Below, piece by piece: positions 23,404 through 32,914 of a DNA stretch of 64,000 nucleotides; position 1 is the stretch's first letter; every line of letters begins with the position of its first letter. The notes beneath the pieces are model-generated. The model did not search any database. It worked only from the letters and a program-made list of their open reading frames with translations, and was not told where the DNA came from. Source of the stretch: Leptolinea sp964397625 (GTDB taxonomy: Bacteria > Chloroflexota > Anaerolineae > Anaerolineales > Anaerolineaceae); contig CAYNJT010000007.1 in assembly GCA_964397625.1 (NCBI GenBank), forward strand, positions 18,245-82,244, in the 5' to 3' direction. Both the position numbers and the translations under genes were made by a program.

Positions 23404-25425
23404 ATGAATTTTGTCAACAATTTACGAATGAATCAAAAGTTATATTTCGGTTATGGAATAATCATTTTATTAATGGTGGTCATTGCTTTTCTAGGATATC
23501 GGGGAATAACGGATGTAAACAACGATCTTGACATGATGTACAACCAGCAGCTTGTGATCATCGAAAAGATGGATGCTATAAGCGCAGATATTTCACTGAT
23601 CAAGGGGGGATTCTTTAAATACCTGGCCATACCTGAGGAGGTCGGCAGCGTCCTTTCTGATTTCAATGCCCGGGTAGGAGATATAGATTCCATCATAGAA
23701 GTGATTAAGGGACAGCAACTTTCAACCGAAGCCGCATTGCAATTCGAAGAATTTGCAAAGAATTGGGAAGGATACAAAGCATCTGCGATAGAAGTCATGT
23801 CTTTTCTCGCGTATAAAAATAGTCCGGCAGCATTGACCAGCCTTTCATCAGGCGGCCGTTTGTTCACGGCACAAACCGCGTTGGAAGAAAGTCTCTCCAG
23901 GATGTTGGAAATAAACCGGAATCAGGCCGATGAGGAATTTCAAGCAGCCGCTCAAAAGGTTAATCAGACGCGGATGGTATTACTCATCGGAATTTTCGTC
24001 TGTTTTCTGATAGCTTGCATGATCATATACCTTATTAATCAAAGTATTATTCCCCCCTTAAAGCTTGTTAACACTGCTCTACAGACTTTGATGCTCGGCA
24101 GTACGGTTTTTGTAGTGGATGAAAAAACACGTAATGGATTGATCCATAGAAAAGATGAATTTGGGGAACTTTCCAGATCGGTCATCGGTACGCGTAGATA
24201 TTTCACCGAGATGGCCAACGCGGCCGAGGCAATAAGCAAGAAAGACCTCGCCTTGAAAATCCAGCCCAAATCGCCGGATGATAAACTGGGGACCACACTT
24301 GCATATATGGTCCAGTCACTGAATACTACCATCTCCGATGTCGCTGGAGCTACGCTTCGCGTTCAAGAAGCGTCACAACAACTGGCCAGTGCCTCTGACC
24401 AATCCAGCCAGGCTACCAACCAGATTGCCACAACCATCCAACAGATCGCCAAAGGGACTACTCAACAATCAGAGGCGGTAAATCGTACAGCTTCTTCCGT
24501 TGAACAAATGGGACGGGCAATTGAAGGTGTGGCAAAGGGTGCGGAGGAACAGGCTGCGGCTACCTCCAAAGCGTTTAATTTAACCAATCAATTATCAAAA
24601 GATATCAATAATGTGGCGGGTAATATACGAGAAATGGTGGAAGGTTCAACAGCTGCCGCTGATGCCGCCCGACGCGGTTCTGCCACGGTCAATCAGACAC
24701 TCACCGGTATGCAATCCATTAAAATGGCCGTTGACCTATCCGCGCAAAAGGTACAGGAAATGGGTACCCGCTCTGACGAAATTGGCAATATTGTCACTAC
24801 CATCGAAGATATCGCATCTCAGACCAATTTGCTCGCGTTGAACGCGGCCATTGAGGCCGCTCGTGCCGGTGAGGCAGGGAAGGGCTTTGCCGTGGTTGCG
24901 GATGAAGTCCGTAAGCTGGCAGAAAGGTCATCCACATCCACCAAAGAGATTGCGGATTTGATTCGCAACATTCAGCAGTCAGTCTCTCAAGCAGTCGCGG
25001 CAATGGAAAAGGGTTCAAAGGAAGTGGAAAATGGCGTGACTCTCGCCAATCAATCAGGTGCCGCCTTGCAGGAAATCCTCACAACCAACGAGAATGTCAA
25101 CTTACGAGCACAGGAAGCAGCCCGCGGCGCGGAGAGCATGGCATCTTCTGCCAGCGAATTGGTTGTGGCGGTTGACACTGTCTCAGCCGTTGTGGAAGAA
25201 AACACCGCCGCGACGAAGCAGATGGCCGATGGCTCCGCCGAAGTCACCCAGGCTATCGAGAACATCGCCTCTGTGTCTGAAGAAAACTCTGCTGCCGTTG
25301 AAGAAGTATCCGCGTCGACGGAAGAGATGACAGCCCAGGTTCAAGAGGTTTCCATATCAGCTAAAGATCTTTCAAATCTCGCGATCGAGCTGGAAGATAT
25401 CGTAAAACAGTTTAAATTGACCTGA
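23404..25425 (+). CDS. Methyl-accepting chemotaxis protein
   Basis: 673 residues. TM1 (about 14-31) and TM2 (about 191-211) bracket a helical four-helix-bundle-type sensor domain. After TM2 is a degenerate HAMP region (about 212-300). The signalling hairpin has the conserved tip NLLALNAAIEAARAGEAGKG at about 475-495 followed by VVADEVRKLAERS. There is no C-terminal CheR/CheB-tethering pentapeptide; the end is VKQFKLT. It should pass a periplasmic signal to CheA through CheW, and a cheW gene lies 155 bases downstream. Ligand unknown. Confidence 0.95.
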   Translation: MNFVNNLRMNQKLYFGYGIIILLMVVIAFLGYRGITDVNNDLDMMYNQQLVIIEKMDAISADISLIKGGFFKYLAIPEEVGSVLSDFNARVGDIDSIIEVIKGQQLSTEAALQFEEFAKNWEGYKASAIEVMSFLAYKNSPAALTSLSSGGRLFTAQTALEESLSRMLEINRNQADEEFQAAAQKVNQTRMVLLIGIFVCFLIACMIIYLINQSIIPPLKLVNTALQTLMLGSTVFVVDEKTRNGLIHRKDEFGELSRSVIGTRRYFTEMANAAEAISKKDLALKIQPKSPDDKLGTTLAYMVQSLNTTISDVAGATLRVQEASQQLASASDQSSQATNQIATTIQQIAKGTTQQSEAVNRTASSVEQMGRAIEGVAKGAEEQAAATSKAFNLTNQLSKDINNVAGNIREMVEGSTAAADAARRGSATVNQTLTGMQSIKMAVDLSAQKVQEMGTRSDEIGNIVTTIEDIASQTNLLALNAAIEAARAGEAGKGFAVVADEVRKLAERSSTSTKEIADLIRNIQQSVSQAVAAMEKGSKEVENGVTLANQSGAALQEILTTNENVNLRAQEAARGAESMASSASELVVAVDTVSAVVEENTAATKQMADGSAEVTQAIENIASVSEENSAAVEEVSASTEEMTAQVQEVSISAKDLSNLAIELEDIVKQFKLT

Positions 25426-25580
25426 TTTTTACGGCCTTCCTGTTGAAAAAGTAGGATAATTTAACTGTTGAGTATTAGAGTAAAAACAAATCGCCGAATT
25501 ATTCAAGTTTGCAGAAGTCTGCAGAATTCACGGCATGAAGTTATTAACCCAATTCTGGATATACCGATCAGGAGGCATGA

Positions 25581-26039
25581 ATGGAGCAACAACTTGTGGT
25601 TTTTGAATTGGCTGAAGAGAACTACGGTATTGATATATCCGCCGTGGAAGGCATCATTAAAATGCAACCGATAACAAAAATGCCACAGGTGTCTACCTTT
25701 ATTGAAGGAGTCATCAACCTCCGGGGGGTCGTTGTTCCAATTATTGATCTGCGTAAACGATTTGGTCTGCCAGTCAACGAACACTCCTCAGAAACCAGAA
25801 TCGTCAACGTTTTCATCGGCAAATCGAAGATAGGGATGATCGTGGATGCCGTTTCTGAAGTAATGCGCATCCCGGAAGAAGCCATAGAACCCACTCCACC
25901 CATGATCTCCTCCGTCAACACCTCCTTCATTCGCGGCATCGCAAAACTGGATAATCGATTGATCACCCTGCTGGACCTGGATAAGATTTTCTCCTTTGAA
26001 GAACAAACTCTGCTTTCCAAAGCATCTGCCACAGCCTAA
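25581..26039 (+). CDS. cheW: CheW coupling protein
   Basis: 152 residues, the standard length for a single CheW domain. Motifs: QLVVFELAEENYGIDI, EGVINLRGVVVPIIDLRKRFG (SH3-like core), IGMIVDAVSEVMRI and GIAKLDNRLITLLDLDKIF. It links chemoreceptors to the CheA kinase. AGGAGG lies five bases before the ATG. No cheA, cheY or cheR is in the window, so the receptor-CheW pair must work with a kinase encoded elsewhere. Confidence 0.95.
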   Translation: MEQQLVVFELAEENYGIDISAVEGIIKMQPITKMPQVSTFIEGVINLRGVVVPIIDLRKRFGLPVNEHSSETRIVNVFIGKSKIGMIVDAVSEVMRIPEEAIEPTPPMISSVNTSFIRGIAKLDNRLITLLDLDKIFSFEEQTLLSKASATA

Positions 26040-26080
26040 TGTGGTTAATGCGGGCTTGAGTTCTGTACTATGATCGTATT

Positions 26081-26875
26081 GTGACCGGTCGGATCATTAA
26101 AAAGACTGATCTGTTATCATCTTTGTGTTCCCACGGGAAGGTCGAATCTGGGGAGGCCGTTACCCGCCTGTCAGTGGAACCGGGGGAAGCCGGCCAGTAT
26201 CGGCTTTCCCAGCAGGATGATTATTCCAACCTGCCCCGTGGTAAATTCCTTTACAGGCCACCTGTTTCACTTTCTCTCTCTGCCAGAGTTTCTGAAGAAG
26301 ACCTTCCCGGAACATGGGGATTTGGTTTCTGGAATGATCCATTCTCCGCTGGTTTGAGTATCAAAGGTTCGGGGTTCCGTCTGCCTGCCCTGCCGCAGGC
26401 TGTCTGGTTTTTTTTCAGTTCTTCACGCAGCGATCTTAGTTTTCAATCAAATACACCTGTCAATGGTTTGACAGCCGCGGTTTTCTCCTCTATCAATGTG
26501 CCTTCAGCGCTGCTTGTACTGGCAGCTCCCGCGATGCTTTTTCTGCCGGTAAAACCTGCCGCTCGGTTAATTCGCCGGGCAGCCTCAAGGGTTATTCATG
26601 ACACATATTGCCCGCTGGATATCAACCCGACTGACTGGCACACATACCAGCTGGACTGGCAGCCCGACTCTACCTGTTTCAGCCTGGATGGCAGATCCGT
26701 TTTTGAAACCCGTCTATCACCCCGCGGCCCGTTGGGGCTCGTTATCTGGATGGACAATCAATATGCCTGCTTTTCAGCCAGCGGTGTTGCGCGATTTGGA
26801 ACAGAAGCCAATTCACAACCAGGCTGGATGGAATTTAAAGATTTGGAAATCAAATCAATAATTCAGCAAAGTTAA
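26081..26875 (+). CDS. Concanavalin-A/GH16-like fold protein, function unknown
   Basis: 264 residues with a GTG start 41 bases after cheW. The beta-rich sequence with PGTWGFGFWNDPF, WHTYQLDWQPDSTCFSLDG and GLVIWMDNQYACFS resembles the jelly-roll of GH16 hydrolases and lectins, where 'W-Y-W-DG' lines the carbohydrate face. The GH16 catalytic ExDxxE is not visible, so a binding rather than cleaving role is more likely. There is no signal peptide; a hydrophobic stretch near residues 137-160 (VPSALLVLAAPAMLFLPV) is unusual for this fold. Confidence 0.6.
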   Translation: MTGRIIKKTDLLSSLCSHGKVESGEAVTRLSVEPGEAGQYRLSQQDDYSNLPRGKFLYRPPVSLSLSARVSEEDLPGTWGFGFWNDPFSAGLSIKGSGFRLPALPQAVWFFFSSSRSDLSFQSNTPVNGLTAAVFSSINVPSALLVLAAPAMLFLPVKPAARLIRRAASRVIHDTYCPLDINPTDWHTYQLDWQPDSTCFSLDGRSVFETRLSPRGPLGLVIWMDNQYACFSASGVARFGTEANSQPGWMEFKDLEIKSIIQQS

Positions 26876-26898
26876 CCGTCATTCTTTATTGTTACTTT

Positions 26899-27651
26899 TT
26901 ACTTTCTCGCAAAATCGCGGGGTAGAATGATTTCCCCCATGCTGACATCCCCCAGATGATCCACAGATTCAGGTCTTCGATCTGCCAGCCAGGCTGTGGC
27001 TGCAGATATCAGTGCGCGCAGCTCGTGAGCCGGCATGATCTGGTTCATCGGAATCTGTGAAGTACGCAGCCGGTAGCGTGTAAATTCCTCCAGAAATGAC
27101 ATCGGATCTTTTACATCAAAGCCAAATTCAAACAACAACAACTGACGCTGCAACCGCCCTTCCAGCGAACGTGAATCGTACGGCAGCGATCCTGTAGCCA
27201 TCCAGTAAGCGGCATCGCTTTGGGTTTCAAAAAAAACTCGAGGCTTCCCAAAATTGGATTCTTCATAACCCAACTGCCGAATACCGGCAGTCAATTCCAG
27301 ACTCCGTTCCACCCACAATTGTAGTTTTTTACCTTCATGAAGGTTGGGTATGGATGGGAATCCCCGGGCTGTTAGAGCGGCGTCGCCTGTGCGGTGGTTC
27401 GCGCCAGGATTGGATTGTTCCTTGTCAAATAATCCGCCCTGAACGACCGTACCTTCAGACCGGTCAAGATATATCGGCCCGTTCACCGCCACCAGCGCGG
27501 AAGACTGCCCGGCCAGGTACGCCAGCACGTCACCCAACCGGCCATGACCGCAGGCTAGAATTTCAAGGCTGTCATTCAGGGCATAATAAAAATATGGTTT
27601 CTGAATGGCCTGAACATCGATCCCCAGATAAGTTTGAAAGCCGCTGACCAT
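26899..27651 (-). CDS. DUF429 protein (predicted RNase H-like fold nuclease)
   Basis: 250 residues from the ATG at 27651; a longer frame from 27687 adds nothing recognisable. The start YLGIDVQAIQKP with an early aspartate, then ALVAVNGPIYLDRS, RTGDAALTARGFPS, RVFFETQSDAAYW and the C-terminal AHELRALISAATAW fit DUF429, predicted to have an RNase H-type fold with acidic residues at the active site. No biochemical function is established for this family. Convergent with the lectin-fold gene. Confidence 0.7.
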   Translation of the reverse strand: MVSGFQTYLGIDVQAIQKPYFYYALNDSLEILACGHGRLGDVLAYLAGQSSALVAVNGPIYLDRSEGTVVQGGLFDKEQSNPGANHRTGDAALTARGFPSIPNLHEGKKLQLWVERSLELTAGIRQLGYEESNFGKPRVFFETQSDAAYWMATGSLPYDSRSLEGRLQRQLLLFEFGFDVKDPMSFLEEFTRYRLRTSQIPMNQIMPAHELRALISAATAWLADRRPESVDHLGDVSMGEIILPRDFARK

Positions 27652-27762
27652 GATATTCAGTTTAATGCAAGTTATGGATATACGCAAATTTGCCTACAAA
27701 CGAACAAAATAATACCGGAGGTTCGACAGTTTTTTTCATTCTACCTGATCCCATGTTAGGTT

Positions 27763-27791
27763 TTGACTAGAATGACCCCATTGGATATACT
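27763..27791 (+). promoter_or_regulatory. Promoter of the ALDH-CoA transferase operon
   Basis: TTGACT (27763-27768), 17-base spacer, TATACT (27786-27791); the first ATG is at 27838 behind GGAGG. Confidence 0.78.
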
Positions 27792-27837
27792 GATGAATAG
27801 TTACTAATTTATTTACATATATTGGAGGTTGGAAACG

Positions 27838-29424
27838 ATGACTGAATCCTCTGCTTTTAAACTTACCTACGCCACCATGTTTAATCCCCCGGAAGAATTG
27901 CACACCCGGTTTGAAGAGGCCTTGAAATCCAAAAAAGATCACCTGGGTGAAGAATACCCGATGTTTATCGACGGCAAAGAAGTTAAAGTCGATGAAAAAT
28001 TCGAAGACCGCTCTCCAGTAAATACAGATGTTGTTTTGGGAGTATTTCAAAAAGGCGGCGCTGATATTGCGAATCAGGCCATTGCTGCCGCGAAGAAAGC
28101 CTTCCCTGGCTGGTCTCATACCCCCTGGGAAAAACGCGTGGAGCTGCTGCGTAAGACCGCCGCTCTAATGGATGAACGGATTTATGACTTCGGCGCCGTT
28201 ATGGCCATGGAAGTCGGTAAGAATCGCATGGAAGCCCTGGGCGATGCCGCGGAAACGGCTGACCTCATCCGCTATGCCTGTGACCAGGTGGAAGCCCATA
28301 AAGGTTTTGTCTACGAAATGGGGCATGACCCGCTGGCAGGGTACAAGGCAGATAATACATCCGTGCTGCGCCCATATGGCGTCTGGCTGGTGATCAGCCC
28401 CTTCAATTTCCCTTGCGCGCTCACCGGCGGACCTGTCGGCGCGGCTCTGGCTGCCGGGAATACGGTGGTAATGAAACCGGCGACTGATACCCCCTGGACA
28501 GTCAGGCTACTGGCTGAATGTTTGCGCGACGCTGGCCTTCCAGCCGGGGTTTTCAACTACGTCACCGGCGGCGGGGCCACCCTGGGGCAGGCGCTCATCG
28601 AGCACCCTGATGTAGCCGGGGTGACATTTACCGGTTCATACGCGGTTGGCATGAAGCTTTATCGCGATTTTGCCGCGGGCAAGTGGGTGCGGCCAGCCAT
28701 TCTCGAATTGGGCGGTAAAAACCCGGTCATCGTTACCCGCCATGCCGACCTGGATACGGCCGTAACCGGCATTATCCGTTCTGCCTTTGGTCTGCAAGGG
28801 CAAAAATGTTCCGCCGCATCCCGCATTTATATTGAAGAAGCGGTTTACGATACCCTGGTTGCCAAACTGGTCGAAGCCACAAACAAGTTGACCGTTGGCG
28901 ATCCCACCGAGCGAACCATTAACCTGGGACCGGTGGTCAACAAGAATTCTTATAACGACTACCAGAATTTCGTGGATGACCTGAAGCACAGCGGCAAGAT
29001 ACTAACCGGTGGCAAGGTTCTGACAGATGGTGTGATGGGAAAAGGCTATTTCTGCGCGCCCACTCTTGTCGATAATCTTCCTTACAGCCATAAGCTCTGG
29101 AAACATGAAATGTTCCTGCCAATCTCCACAATCGGCCGGGTAAAGAACCTTCAGGAAGCTCTTCAATATGCCAACGACGTATCTTACGGCCTGACGGCCG
29201 GTATTTACGGTAACGAAGACGAGATCGCCGAGTTCTTTGATAAGATTGAAGCTGGTGTCAACTACGCCAACCGGCCACAGGGCGCCACTACTGGAGCATG
29301 GCCCGGATTCCAACCCTTTGGCGGCTGGAAAGGATCGGGCTCCAGCGGCAAGAACGCCGGCGGCTTGTATTACGTCCAGCTTTACTTGCACGAGCAGATC
29401 CGCACGCATATCCGCAAAGCCTGA
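27838..29424 (+). CDS. Aldehyde dehydrogenase, L-glutamate gamma-semialdehyde (P5C) dehydrogenase-like
   Basis: 528 residues from the ATG at 27838. NAD-dependent aldehyde dehydrogenase. Motifs: NFPCALTGGPVGAALAAGN, VTFTGSYAVG, the glutamate in ILELGGKNPVIV and the catalytic cysteine in GLQGQKCSAAS, plus PFGGWKGSGSSGKN. The length and the N-terminal extension (FKLTYATMFNPPEE) resemble the RocA/PutA-type P5C dehydrogenases that end proline or arginine breakdown. The operon around it (CoA transferase, hydroxyacid dehydrogenase) suggests the true substrate may be another semialdehyde whose acid is then made a CoA ester; substrate uncertain. Confidence 0.88.
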   Translation: MTESSAFKLTYATMFNPPEELHTRFEEALKSKKDHLGEEYPMFIDGKEVKVDEKFEDRSPVNTDVVLGVFQKGGADIANQAIAAAKKAFPGWSHTPWEKRVELLRKTAALMDERIYDFGAVMAMEVGKNRMEALGDAAETADLIRYACDQVEAHKGFVYEMGHDPLAGYKADNTSVLRPYGVWLVISPFNFPCALTGGPVGAALAAGNTVVMKPATDTPWTVRLLAECLRDAGLPAGVFNYVTGGGATLGQALIEHPDVAGVTFTGSYAVGMKLYRDFAAGKWVRPAILELGGKNPVIVTRHADLDTAVTGIIRSAFGLQGQKCSAASRIYIEEAVYDTLVAKLVEATNKLTVGDPTERTINLGPVVNKNSYNDYQNFVDDLKHSGKILTGGKVLTDGVMGKGYFCAPTLVDNLPYSHKLWKHEMFLPISTIGRVKNLQEALQYANDVSYGLTAGIYGNEDEIAEFFDKIEAGVNYANRPQGATTGAWPGFQPFGGWKGSGSSGKNAGGLYYVQLYLHEQIRTHIRKA

Positions 29425-29432
29425 GGCCTGGC

Positions 29433-30335
29433 ATGAGCAAACTCTGTTCGCTCAAGGAAGCCGTCGCTCAGTTTGTGAAAGATGGAGACCTGGTTTACGC
29501 GGCCGGGTTTACCCATTTGATCCCCTTTGCCGCCGGTCATGAGATCATCCGGCAAGGGCGAAGGAATCTGACACTGGCTCGCGCCACACCTGATTTGATT
29601 TATGAGCAAATGGCCGCGGCCGGTTGCGCGAGTAAAATTATTTTTTCGTACATGGGTAATCCAGGCGTTGGTTCGCTTAGAAACCTGCGTTCCCTGGTGG
29701 AAAAGGGCATGGTCAGCATCGAAGAATACTCCCATTTCGCCATGATTACCCGCTTGCAGGCGGGGGCATCCGGCCTGCCGTTCCTGCCTATGAATGAGAC
29801 CGGCGCTTTTGATCTCGAAAAGGTCAATCCCAATTTCAAACGTGTCACCAACCCATACTCAGGCAAATCCGTCGCGGTCGTTCCCGCGCTTTGCCCTGAT
29901 GTGGCTATCATCCACGCGCAGCGCGCCGACGCGAACGGAAACGCGCAGATCTGGGGAATCCTTGGAGAGCAAAAGGAAGCTGCCTTCGCGGCGGAACATG
30001 TCATTTTGACTGTTGAAGAAGTCGTCTCAGAAGACGTCATCCGTTCTGACCCCAACCGCACCATCATCCCTGATCTGATCGTGGATGCCGTTTGCCATGT
30101 TCCCCATTGCAGTCACCCCAGCTACACCCAGGGATACTACGACCGCGATAATGAGTTCTATCTACAATGGGATAAGATAAGCGAAACAGCTGAATCGGTT
30201 CAACAATATCTCGATGAGTGGGTATACGGGGTGGCTGACAGAGATGAATACTGGAAAAAACTGGGCACGGGCACCCATGCCCGGTTGGCGGTTGCCGAAA
30301 AATTGAGTGTGCCGGTGAATTATGGCCAATATTGA
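29433..30335 (+). CDS. CoA transferase, alpha subunit (glutaconate CoA-transferase type)
   Basis: 300 residues from the ATG at 29433, eight bases after the ALDH stop; an in-frame earlier start lies inside ALDH and is discarded. Family I CoA-transferase A subunit: VKDGDLVYAAGFTHLIPFAAGHEI, KIIFSYMGNPGVGSL, AVVPALCPDVAIIHAQRADANGNAQIWG, EEVVSEDVI. The length (about 300) and the C-terminal extension with HPSYTQGYYDRDNEF match GctA-like rather than short SCOT-like subunits. It should act as a heterodimer with the next gene to move CoA between organic acids. Confidence 0.9.
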   Translation: MSKLCSLKEAVAQFVKDGDLVYAAGFTHLIPFAAGHEIIRQGRRNLTLARATPDLIYEQMAAAGCASKIIFSYMGNPGVGSLRNLRSLVEKGMVSIEEYSHFAMITRLQAGASGLPFLPMNETGAFDLEKVNPNFKRVTNPYSGKSVAVVPALCPDVAIIHAQRADANGNAQIWGILGEQKEAAFAAEHVILTVEEVVSEDVIRSDPNRTIIPDLIVDAVCHVPHCSHPSYTQGYYDRDNEFYLQWDKISETAESVQQYLDEWVYGVADRDEYWKKLGTGTHARLAVAEKLSVPVNYGQY

Positions 30336-31089
30336 GTACACCTCCACCGAGTTAATGATCGTCAATTCCGCCCGGTTGCTGAGAGATGGCGACGTGGTTT
30401 TTGTGGGCGTAGGTCTTCCCAACCTGGCCTGCAACCTGGCACAGCGTACGCACGCTCCCAACCTGCAGATGATTTACGAAGCCGGGGTGATAGGCGCGCG
30501 ACCAGCCAGATTGCCTCTATCCATTGGCGATCCCACCCTGGTATCAGGGGCCGCCTCTGTGTGCAGCATGTATGATATTTTCACCCTGTATCTTCAACGC
30601 GGCAACGTGGATGTAGGCTTCCTTGGCGGTGCGCAAATTGACCGGTTTGGTAATATCAATGCCACCGTGATTGGTGACTACGCGCAGCCAAAAACAAGAC
30701 TCCCCGGTTCCGGTGGTTCGCGTGAGATCGCCGCCTGGGCCAACCGCTGCTATATCATCACGCCCCACCAGAAGCGCCGCTTCCCCGAAAAGGTGGATTT
30801 TCAAACCTCAGCCGGTTTCTTTTCCGGCAAACCCGAACGGGATGCATTAAATTTACGTGGACAGGGACCGCAGGCAGTGGTGACCGATATCGGCATACTT
30901 CAGCCGGATCAGACCGGTGAGTTGATCCTCACCGCCCTGCACCCCGGCCGGACTGTTGAAGAAGCCAAAGCCAACACGGGCTGGGATTTGCGCTGTGAGC
31001 AATTCGGTTCCGTAACCGAACCGCCGACTTTGGAAGAGATCCGCATTTTGCGGGAAGACCTTGATCCTGAAGGGATATACCTCAAATGA
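30322..31089 (+). CDS. CoA transferase, beta subunit (glutaconate CoA-transferase type)
   Basis: 255 residues; the start overlaps the alpha subunit by 14 bases, as expected for a complex. The catalytic glutamate that carries the CoA thioester should be E53 in IYEAGVIGARP, matching its position in glutaconate CoA-transferase B. Other motifs: DGDVVFVGVGLPNLAC, VDVGFLGGAQIDRFGNIN and GSGGSREIAAWANRC. Acid donor and acceptor cannot be told from sequence. Confidence 0.9.
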   Translation: MANIEYTSTELMIVNSARLLRDGDVVFVGVGLPNLACNLAQRTHAPNLQMIYEAGVIGARPARLPLSIGDPTLVSGAASVCSMYDIFTLYLQRGNVDVGFLGGAQIDRFGNINATVIGDYAQPKTRLPGSGGSREIAAWANRCYIITPHQKRRFPEKVDFQTSAGFFSGKPERDALNLRGQGPQAVVTDIGILQPDQTGELILTALHPGRTVEEAKANTGWDLRCEQFGSVTEPPTLEEIRILREDLDPEGIYLK

Positions 31090-32108
31090 CACCTGAAACC
31101 CATCAAATTTTAATCACCATGCCGTTCACCGAGCAGCAGATCGAGCAAATTTCTGCCATCTCCCCCCTTTTAAAAGTGACTGCCATCCGCGCTCACCAAC
31201 CCGATGAAATTCCTGAAGAGGTCTGGTCGCGCACACAGATTCTTTACACTGATTCAGTCCTACCGGACCCGGCCAAGGCGCCTAATTTAAAGTGGATCCA
31301 GTTCCATTACACCGGAATTGATTACGCGATAAATAAACCAATTCTGGCAAAACCCGACCTGACCGCCACCACCATGAGTGGCGCCAACGCTCCCCAGATG
31401 GCAGAATACGCCCTCACCATGATGCTATGCCTTGGGGCAAACGTAAAAACCATGATCGAAAATCAGGGTAAATCCAACTGGCCGGATAAACGCTGGGAAC
31501 ACTACAAACATCTTGAGTTGCGCGGCAGCACTGTTGGGCTGGTTGGTTACGGAAGCATCAACCGGGAGATCGCCCGCTTGCTGCAGCCATTCCAGGTGAC
31601 CGTTCTTGCTGCCAAACGCGATCTGAAACAGCTGAAAGATGACGGCTACATTCCCCAGGGTACCGGCGACCCGGAAGGTGATTTCTTCACCCGCCTGTAT
31701 CCGGTGCAAGCGCTAAACTCAATGTTGAAAGAATGTGATTTTGTGGTTATGGCACTTCCCCTGACTCCTGCTACTCGCAACATGTTCGGCGCGGAAGAAT
31801 TCGCCGCTATGAAAAACTCGGCTTATTTCATTGACCTGAGTCGCGGGGGGATCACCGATCTTTCCGCTCTCAAGGAAGCGTTGGAAAAGAAAGTAATTGC
31901 CGGAGCGGCGGTTGACGTGTACCCTGAAGAACCCTTGCCGGCGAATAGTCCTCTCTGGAAAGTACCCAATTTGATCGTCTCTCCGCATGTTGGTGGTGTC
32001 AGCCCGCATTACAACAATCGGGCGGTAGACCTGTTCTGCACGAATATCCGCCGCTATCTGGATAAAGCTCCTCTGTTCAACCGGTTTGATCCGGCAAAAG
32101 GATATTAA
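31086..32108 (+). CDS. D-2-hydroxyacid dehydrogenase
   Basis: 340 residues; ATG overlaps the preceding TGA (ATGA). NAD(P)-dependent oxidoreductase of the D-isomer type. The Rossmann motif TVGLVGYGSINREIAR and the catalytic triad are visible: arginine in FIDLSRGGITD, glutamate in VYPEEPLP and histidine in SPHVGGVSPH. An insert around PQGTGDPEGDFFTRL lengthens the nucleotide-binding domain. It interconverts a 2-oxoacid and a D-2-hydroxyacid; in this operon it may feed or drain the CoA transferase. Confidence 0.9.
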   Translation: MTPETHQILITMPFTEQQIEQISAISPLLKVTAIRAHQPDEIPEEVWSRTQILYTDSVLPDPAKAPNLKWIQFHYTGIDYAINKPILAKPDLTATTMSGANAPQMAEYALTMMLCLGANVKTMIENQGKSNWPDKRWEHYKHLELRGSTVGLVGYGSINREIARLLQPFQVTVLAAKRDLKQLKDDGYIPQGTGDPEGDFFTRLYPVQALNSMLKECDFVVMALPLTPATRNMFGAEEFAAMKNSAYFIDLSRGGITDLSALKEALEKKVIAGAAVDVYPEEPLPANSPLWKVPNLIVSPHVGGVSPHYNNRAVDLFCTNIRRYLDKAPLFNRFDPAKGY

Positions 32109-32128
32109 ACGATTAGAATTACCGGGTT

Positions 32129-32881
32129 ATGAAAAACCCGAACATCGATGTTATATTCTTTGACCTGGGCAGCACCCTGATCTATTTTGATGGGTACCTT
32201 CCAGACGTAATGACGCGCGCCTATCAGGAACTGGCGCTTTCTCTGCTGGAAGATGGCTATACCATCCAGAAGGACGCGTTCCTGTCAGAATTTCTCTCCA
32301 GACTGGAAGCCTACCACACGGAACGAGAAATCGAACTGAATGAATTCACCACCGAACAGGTTTTGCGTATCGTTCTGGAAAAGCAGGGGTTTACCAATCT
32401 GAGCGAGAAACAGTTGCGTCCGCATCTTGCCCGATTATATGCCGTCACCCAGACTTGCTGGAAAGTGGAAGCTGACACCCATGCCACACTACAGGCATTG
32501 AAAGATTCTGGTTATCGCATGGGGATCATATCCAATGCGGGTGACGATTGGGATGTTCAGGTGTTGATCGACAACGCGGGAATCCGGCCGTTCTTTGACT
32601 ATATCAATACCTCTGCCGCCGCGGGAATTCGCAAGCCGCATCCCCGCATTTTTGAAATGGCGTTTGAATCCATGTCCATTGAACCCGGTCGGACTCTTAT
32701 GGTTGGAGACACACTTGGAGCGGATATTCTGGGATCAAAAAATCTGGGCATGCACAATGTATGGATCACCCGCCGCGTGGATCGGGCGGGAACACGCGCG
32801 CATGAAGCCATCATCCTGCCCGACCGGATCATAAATGTCCTGTCTGAGCTGCCCGACCTGTTGAAAACCTGGCCTGTCTGA
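32129..32881 (+). CDS. HAD-superfamily hydrolase
   Basis: 250 residues. The nucleophile aspartate is D12 in VIFFDLGSTLIYFDG; the second aspartate of the usual DxD is replaced by glycine (DLGST), a variation seen in several HAD subfamilies that affects acid-base help in phosphate-ester cleavage. Motif II is in GIISNAGDD, motif III lysine in GIRKPHPRIFEMA and motif IV in MVGDTLGADILGSKN. A helical cap sits between residues about 20 and 100. It follows the hydroxyacid dehydrogenase by 20 bases. Likely a phosphatase of a small metabolite; substrate unknown. Confidence 0.85.
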   Translation: MKNPNIDVIFFDLGSTLIYFDGYLPDVMTRAYQELALSLLEDGYTIQKDAFLSEFLSRLEAYHTEREIELNEFTTEQVLRIVLEKQGFTNLSEKQLRPHLARLYAVTQTCWKVEADTHATLQALKDSGYRMGIISNAGDDWDVQVLIDNAGIRPFFDYINTSAAAGIRKPHPRIFEMAFESMSIEPGRTLMVGDTLGADILGSKNLGMHNVWITRRVDRAGTRAHEAIILPDRIINVLSELPDLLKTWPV

Positions 32882-32914
32882 AATTATTAGTATCAAATTG
32901 GAAAATCGATCAAC

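Noticed and set aside
24000..24400. Complete canonical HAMP domain in the chemoreceptor
   Set aside because: A stretch after TM2 is in the right place but the HAMP pattern is degenerate, so I did not call it as a certain domain.
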